A DNA stretch of 64,000 nucleotides, taken from contig NC_073306.1 of the NCBI RefSeq assembly GCF_027595985.1, positions 153,126,919 through 153,190,918 on the forward strand, written 5' to 3'. Source of the stretch: Sorex araneus. Lineage: Eukaryota; Chordata; Mammalia; Eulipotyphla; Soricidae. Made by a program: the position numbers and the translations under genes. The notes beneath the pieces were generated by a model. The model saw only the letters and a list, made by a program, of their open reading frames with translations. It searched no databases and was not told the DNA's origin. Shown here piece after piece: positions 48,201 through 57,200 of this stretch (its first letter is position 1; every line of letters starts with the position of its first letter).

Positions 48201-51200
48201 TGGAGTTTGTATGACTTATGGAGCATATTATTTCTGTATATAAGTGAGTTAGACGATGTGAATGAATGTAAGAAATGCACAGATGGCTTTCTACCCCTCT
48301 TAGATTGCCTCAAAGGCCTCGTAGCAACCATACTTTCTGGCAGATTATTAAATATTTCAGTTTCAGTGTGTCTTATTTCCATCTTACGGCACTGCTCATG
48401 ATCATACTTTTCTTCAAGTAGATTTTTTTCTAATATATTATCTTGTTGGTAAGGAGATAAGTAGTTGTTAATAGTTACTTCTCTTTCCTGAGGTGAAGTT
48501 CTATTAATAGTCACAGATATGCCAGAAATTTTGACTTTTGCAGGTCTACCAGGCTTCCTAATTATGGCCAAAGGCTTCTGATTTGGCCAAGTGAGTTTCT
48601 TGGAGGGCTGAGGTAGTAAAGATGTGTTCTTAGCAGGTCCAATGGAGTAAAAGTCGGATCCTAAGACCTCAAAGTCAGGAGTCAAACTTGAAATCGCACT
48701 GATTCTTTCACCTGAGTCAATTTCATATTCTCTAATATTCCGGCAGCTATTGTTTTCAGCTAGAAACTCGGCATTATTGTTCAAAGACATTATCTTGCTT
48801 AGGGTGACATTTCCTTCTGAAACCTGCCGTTTTGTTCTTCTTGATCTCCCATAAATAACAGTTACTGTAATACTCTTTTTATAAATACTTTCTTCTACTT
48901 TGGATATAAGACATTTGGGACTTTTCTGGCCAGCACTGATAGACTCATTTTGGTAAATGGTAATGTCTCTTTGATCAGGTTGAGGTTTTGGCGGTCTTCC
49001 AACTGGTCTCTTAAATGGGTTCATGATCTTGGGACCTAATTTTTTAGGTCTACCTGGTTTTCTTTTAAAAGATGAATCAGTAGCACTGTTTGAATTTTCC
49101 TTAGGCTCTTCTTGTGGCTTATCACTACTCTTATCTATAAACACTTCAGAGGATTCTACAGTTTGTTCTGTACTGTTAAAATTGTGTCCTCTTTGAAGAG
49201 TGACACTTAGGTTAGAACTGCAATTTTTAAAGTTAGCATTTAAAATATCCTCATTCATTTCCTCTTCTTTTTCGATTACATGATGGGGTGAATGTTTTTC
49301 AGTATGAAAATCAATATTTGATTCAGAAGTACTAACTGAACTTAAGGTATATTTGATTCCTTCACAGCTTTTAACTTCAGATAAGAACATGAGTTTGACA
49401 GGACTAGAATAACTGGGAAAAGAGCTTTCATTGGCGCCATACTTTGCTGGTATATTTTTAACACTAGGAATTAAGCTATCTTTATCTAAGATAGATGGCT
49501 TTTTCACATTGTCAAATCTTTCATTATTAAAATGTATTGAAGGTGTATCACTGCTCTTGATATTAACAGATTTTGATAAATTCTGCACTTTGAATGTCAT
49601 TCTACCCACAGTAAGATTTTCATTTCTACTAGTATTTTGATCTTTATCAATTTCTGCCAATTTCTTGGATGTTTTATAAACTTGTGATAATGAATGAATA
49701 TTCCAAGACTTTTTGCCCATATTTACTGTATCTTCCAATCGCTCCACAATAACTTGCAAATTAGAACTCAATGCAATTTTGTTTAGCTCTACATTATGTG
49801 AGCTTTCAATATGAGTGTTTCTTACTACATCTTTCCTTTCTGTAAACTCAGTAACATTTTTGGCCTTAGACTTCTTCACATCACAATTATTTGTCACATA
49901 TATAGAATACCACCCCGGAGGCACAATATTTCGTTTAGTTCTGCTCACAACTCCAGGAACATCCCTTTCTAAAGGGGTTTGAATCTTCTCTACCTTTTTA
50001 TCCTTTCTCTGATTTTGCAAACTTATTTTCCCAGATGAAGCTTTTCCCTGTAATTTTCCTATGCCCACTTTCTCAGAAGTTGTTTTAAAGCTTTCTGAAA
50101 AGTCATTAAAAGCCAAGTTAGTTTCTAAACTAGGAAGGGATGGTTGCAAGGAGTGCGCTGCATAATCTGGTGAAAAGGATGTTTCTGAATGATTATTCTG
50201 AACACTTTTAGAATATTTTAAAGGCGGCTCTTGGCAGTAATAGAACTCATTGTCCGTTGAAAATACCTTATCAGTGTGCATCAATTTTCTTGAATTTTTT
50301 TCAGTGTATTTTTTTCTTATAAAATGCTCATCAAAACTAGCAAGTTGTCTTTTAATCTGTAAAGACTGCCTTCTAAACACGGGCGAATCAGGAGAGCTGT
50401 GCATTGCAAATAAGGCTTCTTGACGCTTTCGAAATCTTGTCTGAATAATTTTATCATCTCCCTTTTTATCATGTTGACTTAGTAATTCCATAAAACTGTA
50501 ATCACTGGCCGGTGCATTATGCAAGAGAGAGGCTATTAAATCTCTCAACTTTAAATCATTATCTGTATTACCATCACTGCTAGAGAACTTCACATGGTTT
50601 GCCAGATCTACTGTAGTTTCTATTGATTTTAACTTTTCATTAATACGATCCATTAAATCTTGAAAAATTATAGAAGTCTCACCGTCTTCCTGGTTTGAAG
50701 AATAATTGTTATGATCCTCTAAGAGCAAAGAATCTGAGTTACTGGATTTGACTGTACTTCGTACTTTACCTTCCTGACCACACTTGTCACTGCTTATTTC
50801 TGCTGGCGTGAGAGATGGAGGCTGGTGATTATTTGTTTCAGGTCTGTTCTTTTCTAAGGCTGAAAGTTTTGAGGTGCCATCTTTCAATTTTTCAAATCCT
50901 TCAGTCTGCACTGGTGATAATGGTGGGGGAGAGGGACTTCGAGATCTACAAACATCTTTAAGGCTAACTGAAACATCACATACTTCACTCCTCAAAAGAG
51001 GAGCATGAATGGATGATTTTGTAGAGGGAGTATTTGGTAACAGTCCAGAACAGCACCTGCGGGAATCGCAACTGTTTGCAATTCCTCCCTTTACAACGGT
51101 CTTAATGTTTTCAACAGTTACTGTCTGGCAAGAGAAACAATGTAAATCTTTAATACAGACTGGCAGAGGCACAAAACCAAGGCTTTGTCTTTCATTTAGT

Positions 51201-54200
51201 AAACACCCCCTTTCTGCCAGCCTATATTCACAATTACAGAACAGATCAGGCAAATCATCTTCAATTGGGGGCTTCTGAGATTCTGAAGTCACAGTAAATG
51301 AAGTATTATAACAGCAAAGAGAAGGAGCATTCTGCTCTTGGACTAGAAATTTCATCATAGTCAAAATTTGTTGCTGGTGATGAATGCACAAAGATTCCAA
51401 AACTTTGCTTAATGCTGATTTTCCTTTTTCCATTTTAGTAGCTTCCTCTGATTTTGCATCAACAGTTGAACTAAAAATAAAAATCAAACAAAAAATGAAT
51501 TACAGCAAAAACACCAGTCAACATAAGGAGTTATAATTTTAAGTGTCTGAACAAAAAATATTTTGGATTTGTTGGTTCCTCAGAATAAGACACCTGCAAT
51601 AAGGATATCTTGATTATTGTTTGCAAAAATATAACAAAGCACTGGTAACTTCTGAGTTATCAAAGTATGAGTTTAAGCAAAGCCTTAGTTTTACAGTATA
51701 AAAATTGATGATTATAGATATTATTTATATATTGATATACTGAGGTAATATTTATTAAAATGATATAATTACATACTTCTAATGTTTAGTATCTGTATGT
51801 ATTAAGAATATATAATGAAAAAGTTTCATTAGTTAAAATTTTTGTAGACATTTTAAAGTTATTTTAATAATACCAGCAGATTAGTAAAAATAAGGAAAAT
51901 AAGATGTAAGATTCTTGTTTAAAATAATTTTCTAGGTAATGAAGCAATTTTATTAGTAAAAGAGAGTTTTGTATAATCACAAGAAAACTGAGGGATTTCG
52001 ATTTCATATAGATAGAAGAATGCCTTCTAAATATTAAACTACTGATAAAAAACTTTAAACTATTTAAAATCAAATCTATTTTAAACTGATTTTAAAAACT
52101 ACAATAATTACATTAAAAGCTAAAGGCATTACTTACCTAATTATTTAATTTCAAATTCTGGAAAATGTCCCATTGAAGTTATAATGATACCTAACTTTAA
52201 CTAAGACCCTGGATTACTTAGCAACCAAAGTATACAAAAACCTTTTAAAAGTTCAATACCAATATCAAGAATAAAATGTATTAAAAGAATTCTGTTTCAG
52301 AAAAGTATCTATTTAAATTAAACAGATCACCAAACGCTGTACATGAAAATAGCCTCCCAGTCATCATTTATTTGTTGGTACTGTTAATAGCTCCTGATTT
52401 GTAGAAATTTTTTTAGGATCAGGATTGGGATGGACTGATTGTGACTTGCTAAAGAAAATGTAATTTGTCTAAAGAGTTATTAACTAATGTGTATTAAAAG
52501 TGAAAGGATTTTCTTTAAAAATTAAAAAGTGAAACATGTTTTGTTCCCCAAAGATGTCTTGTTTCACAGAGTATGAAATACTTTATTTACACTTTGTAAA
52601 AAATCTTACTTCAGTAGTGAAACACCACAGCAATTCTCACATCAGATCAAAATTTTTTAAGAAAACATAACAGAATCAAACATTGTTTCAATAACACTGG
52701 CATGTGCTTTGACATGAAGCAGTAATCAGATGGAGAGGTGGCGAGGAATTACAATAACACCTTTAATGTCCAGAAGTCTAAACTTCAAATTTCTTAGACT
52801 TCTAAGTTTAAGAAGTTTAAAGTCTAAAGTCTAGACTGATAAAGATACGACATGACCCCACTATCCTGTTCTTTCGGAAAGTACTTTTAATTTATAGTAA
52901 GTTTAATCATGGTTAAAGTGTTAAGAGTATAAAATAGTGGAGATGATTCACAAAATTCACCATCAGAAAAGTTTTAAAACTATGCAGTGAACGACAGTAG
53001 GGTGGGGGAGGGAAGTATTAATTATAAAATGTGAAGAAGTGACATTATTTATACTCTTCCAGAAAGTTAGTAATGTTCACATAAGCAAAAGAAAGCCCTC
53101 CCCACCAGACTTTTGACAGACACTTCAACAGATTCTCTAAACGTATGTAATGGCCTATTTAACATCTGTTACTGAATAATTAAAGAAAGGTTTTACATTT
53201 CTTGGATGTATGAGACACTATGTTTTAAAATTGTTTCATAACTGTTTCCGAAATTCTCAAAGGCTTTTCTTTTCCAATAGGTAAAGTCAAATGTGTAAAA
53301 AAAAAAAAAAAAAGTGTTTAGTGTTAACTCTTCTAAAAACCACTGAATTTTTAAGTTTCTTTTCTTTTCTTTTTTTTTTTTTTTGCTTTTTGGGTCACAC
53401 CTGGCGATGCACAGGGGTTACTCCTTGCTCTGCACTCAGGAATGACTCTTAGTGGCGCTTAGGGGGGCCATATGGGATGCTGGGAATCGAACCCGGGTCT
53501 GCCTCGTGCAATTGCCGGCAAACGCCCTACCCGCTGTGCTATTGCTCCAGCCCCTAAGTTTCTTTTCTGATATTCTAAGTCTATATTTTAAATTTAGTAT
53601 CTTATTCAGTTTTTTTTTACTTTAAACAATGAAATTTAAAAGTTAGTGCTCAACAATTTTCTTCTAGTGCTTTATAAGTATCTCAATAAATTTAGTAGAC
53701 GTCCATTTATATGAGTACATACGAGAAGCATCAGATGCTGAATATTAATTCCACAGGTTATAAGACTATGAAACATGCGATGGCTTCAGATTTGTTCTTT
53801 TCTTGCACGTTAGAATTCAAACGAAAATACCCTAACTTTTGATAAGATAATTAAGTGCAAGTGTAAAATCTAGAATTTAATCTCAAGTAATTATATAAAA
53901 ATTCTAAAATTATGTCTTTCACAGTTCCCTTGTTTTGCTATAAAATTTTATTTTATCAACTTTTCCTGTTTGCTTAAACCAAAGTGATCCAGTTTTTTAA
54001 AAAAATATTACTTCTCACTTCCCCATTAGAAGTTTTGTTGTTGAGATATTTCCTTGGAGACAGTAAATTTCTAATAATAAATCAACTTCCTAGAGTGAAC
54101 CAAAGAAGTCAGTGTAGCCAGTTTTTTCTTATTTTTCTTTTTTCTTTTACTGAATGAGTAAATCAATCACACACCAACAGTGTTGTAAATTTAAGTGCAA

Positions 54201-57200
54201 AAGCATTGAAGTGCTTTACTACAAATTACAACCTAGAAACACGTTAACTGAACAATTAAAATTCATACAATCAGATTTAGATATATAACAACACAAAGTA
54301 GGAACAGAATTACAGTACATTTACAACACAAGACAGATACATGAATTCATTAGAAAATATTGTAATAAATAATTCATGAATTATAGTGCAATTGATTTAT
54401 GCATAAATATAACTAATTGCCTAACAATCAGTTTATATTAACAAAATCTGTCAAAATCAAGGCAGCCACAGAGTTTTACTAAATTACTGCGACAATGGAA
54501 ATACTGCAATTAAAAAACAAATACAAGTATTTGTACTGTAAACAACTAAAAAAAATCAGTCTCACTAAAGTTAGTATACAATTTAATATAAAATTGTCAT
54601 TAGCTACCAGAAATGGTTTAAACAAGTTTACTGAGCAGTAGTTTTCTAAAAACAGAGGCACTGTTTTTTCTTTTCCTTCTTTTTTTTTTTTAAATATAAA
54701 ATACTTGAACATTCAAATAAGTAGAAAGCACAATGGGATGCTTTCACCTTCATTAAAAGTCTGCTGAAACTGGATTTTCCAGAAAATGGTCAATTAATAA
54801 GTAGTAACTGGTAACTAAACTTATAAAGTACTTTGAAAGTTTAACATAAAGAAAGTCTTAATAGAATCACCGGGGAGAAGGGGAACCCACAAATTTCCCT
54901 GCCTTTCCTAGTCTGTATAATCAAAAGTTAACTCAATAATTAGAAACATTTTGTTTCTTTTAAAAGTTATGGGTTGATTACCTATAAACTATCAAAAAAT
55001 ATTTTCATATACTATTTCTGACCAAAAATAAATAATACAAGTACTAAAATGATGCAAATTAACTATAATCCTACCTATAAAACTACTGATCACTGTGAAG
55101 TCAATAGCAAAATGATCCCTGATTTTATGAATCCTGTAAAGTTTTTGGTCAGGTCATCTTTTAAATGATATAAAAGTGTTCTGTAAGTATCCCTTTACTA
55201 TAAACTTCTCAATCAATTTATTAATGTAAATATAGTGTGAGGAATAAAAAAGTTCAATACAATATAAATATTATGTAATGCATTCAAGCCCCCCAATTTT
55301 TGTAAGTAAAGTTCTGTATAAAGAGGTCAATAAAATTGTGTTGAAACATTTATTTCTTATCCTTAACTTTGTTTTTTTCAGCGGGGGAAAGGGGAATATA
55401 TTAAATAATCCAAGTTCTGGCCCTCACAAAATATGGCTTAATTCTTTAAAAAGAAAGATGACCCTGACACCTGCTGTTTTGCAATCTATTGTGTATACTT
55501 TCTGGGGGAGGGAAGGGGAGAAAAAAAAATGAGGATTCATATCCCAGTATGCAGGTAACAGTAGTAACTGAAGAGGGTCCAAGATCCATTAAGAGACCAA
55601 ACAACTACTCAGGTGTGTAGTTTCCCACTCTTCAGATTCTTTAAACATATGTAAGCAGTTTTAAAATTTAATAGCTGAAAGGTGTTTTAGCATTACATGT
55701 ATAAGTAATTATTAGTTACACACAAACACAAGTGTAAAAACACAAGTATTTGACAAGGTGCACTTACTTGAAAAATTCAGCCGTAAGTATTCCTATTGGA
55801 CTTAAGAAAACCGGCATAGAAAATGATCAGAACTTGAATTTTAACAGAGAAGGGGGGCACTCTCAGAATTTTGAAAATTTGAAGCAAATCCCCATTGTTA
55901 TATGGAGGCACATGCTTGATAACATTTTACCACAAAAACTGCATACTCCATAAATCCAACATGGATACTCTGAACCACATATTAAAAACTGCTATATAAT
56001 ATTTTCTGGTCTCTTTATGAATTTAATGAAAGTTAAAATGCACTGCCCAGCTTCTAACTATCCAATTAGTAGAGTTTACATTTCAAAACAGCTTCAGTGT
56101 TAAATATCTGTAAATCTATTCAAGACCCTGAACAAACTGCAAATTTGGTTATTAGCAAAATGATAATGTATCGCCCACCAAAATGAAATCTGTAATTCAT
56201 TTTGATAAACTGAAATGTTTTGTAATGTCACAGCAGCAAATATATTAAAGTTACACTGAGGTTTTTCAATAGTAGGAGTGTGTCACGATCCTTAAAATTT
56301 AAAGTAGTCATAACATCAACTAACCAGCACATTTAAACCAAAATCATCATTCTCAAGCTTTTTCTGTGCACATTATAAACATGCTCTAAGTTGCATTCCA
56401 ACTTTCTTTTCTAACGTTACACATTAGCTTATTTTTCAAATGAAATAAAATTAAATTATTTTAATAATTAAATTTAAATTACTTTTTTGTTCTTAGTATT
56501 CCATCTTCTAGTAAAGAATTCTATAGCTGCTGGGGTTAAAACTATGTCAGTTAATTTAAGTATAGATTTTATAACCCCAACTTTCTGCTAAATCAACTAT
56601 TAAATGATAAATATTAAATTTCATTATACATATAATTTAAGGTTTTCTTTTCTATACCTGGTGGATGCACTTGAGTGCATTTCATATTTCATAGAATGCA
56701 TGGTAGTGTACTAATACTGTATATATTAATTTTTTAGTATGGAAAAATCGCGGTCCAAACTTTGACTGGGTGCTTGATATACTTACAATAGCTGTAAGTA
56801 TGCTATATAAGAGGTTTATAATTAATATCTTATTTCCACTAAGATGGTTCAACTGACTGGCTGGAGTGGTCTTTCACCAATGAAAATATTTCACTTAACA
56901 ATTGTTTTCCCACAACGCTTTATGCTATTGACTACTAAAGAAAACCTGAATCTTTTTCACCTATTTATACAAGGATTAAATACAAACTATCAGAATTAAG
57001 TAAGCAACTATATAATTCTGTCCACAGTGAAAACCCTGAATAAAACTTTTTCAAAAGGCATGTAAGTGGTTTTTGAACTGTAAAATTTCATGTCTCCTGT
57101 CAGAGTGAGCATCTGTAATTCCCACATGTGTGTATACAGACACACAAATACACACCTGTGCACATACACGCACACGCAAACACACACACGCACATACACA

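Noticed and set aside
47088..51278. Plus-strand frames within the LCORL large exon
   Set aside because: Antisense shadows of the conserved minus-strand coding sequence.
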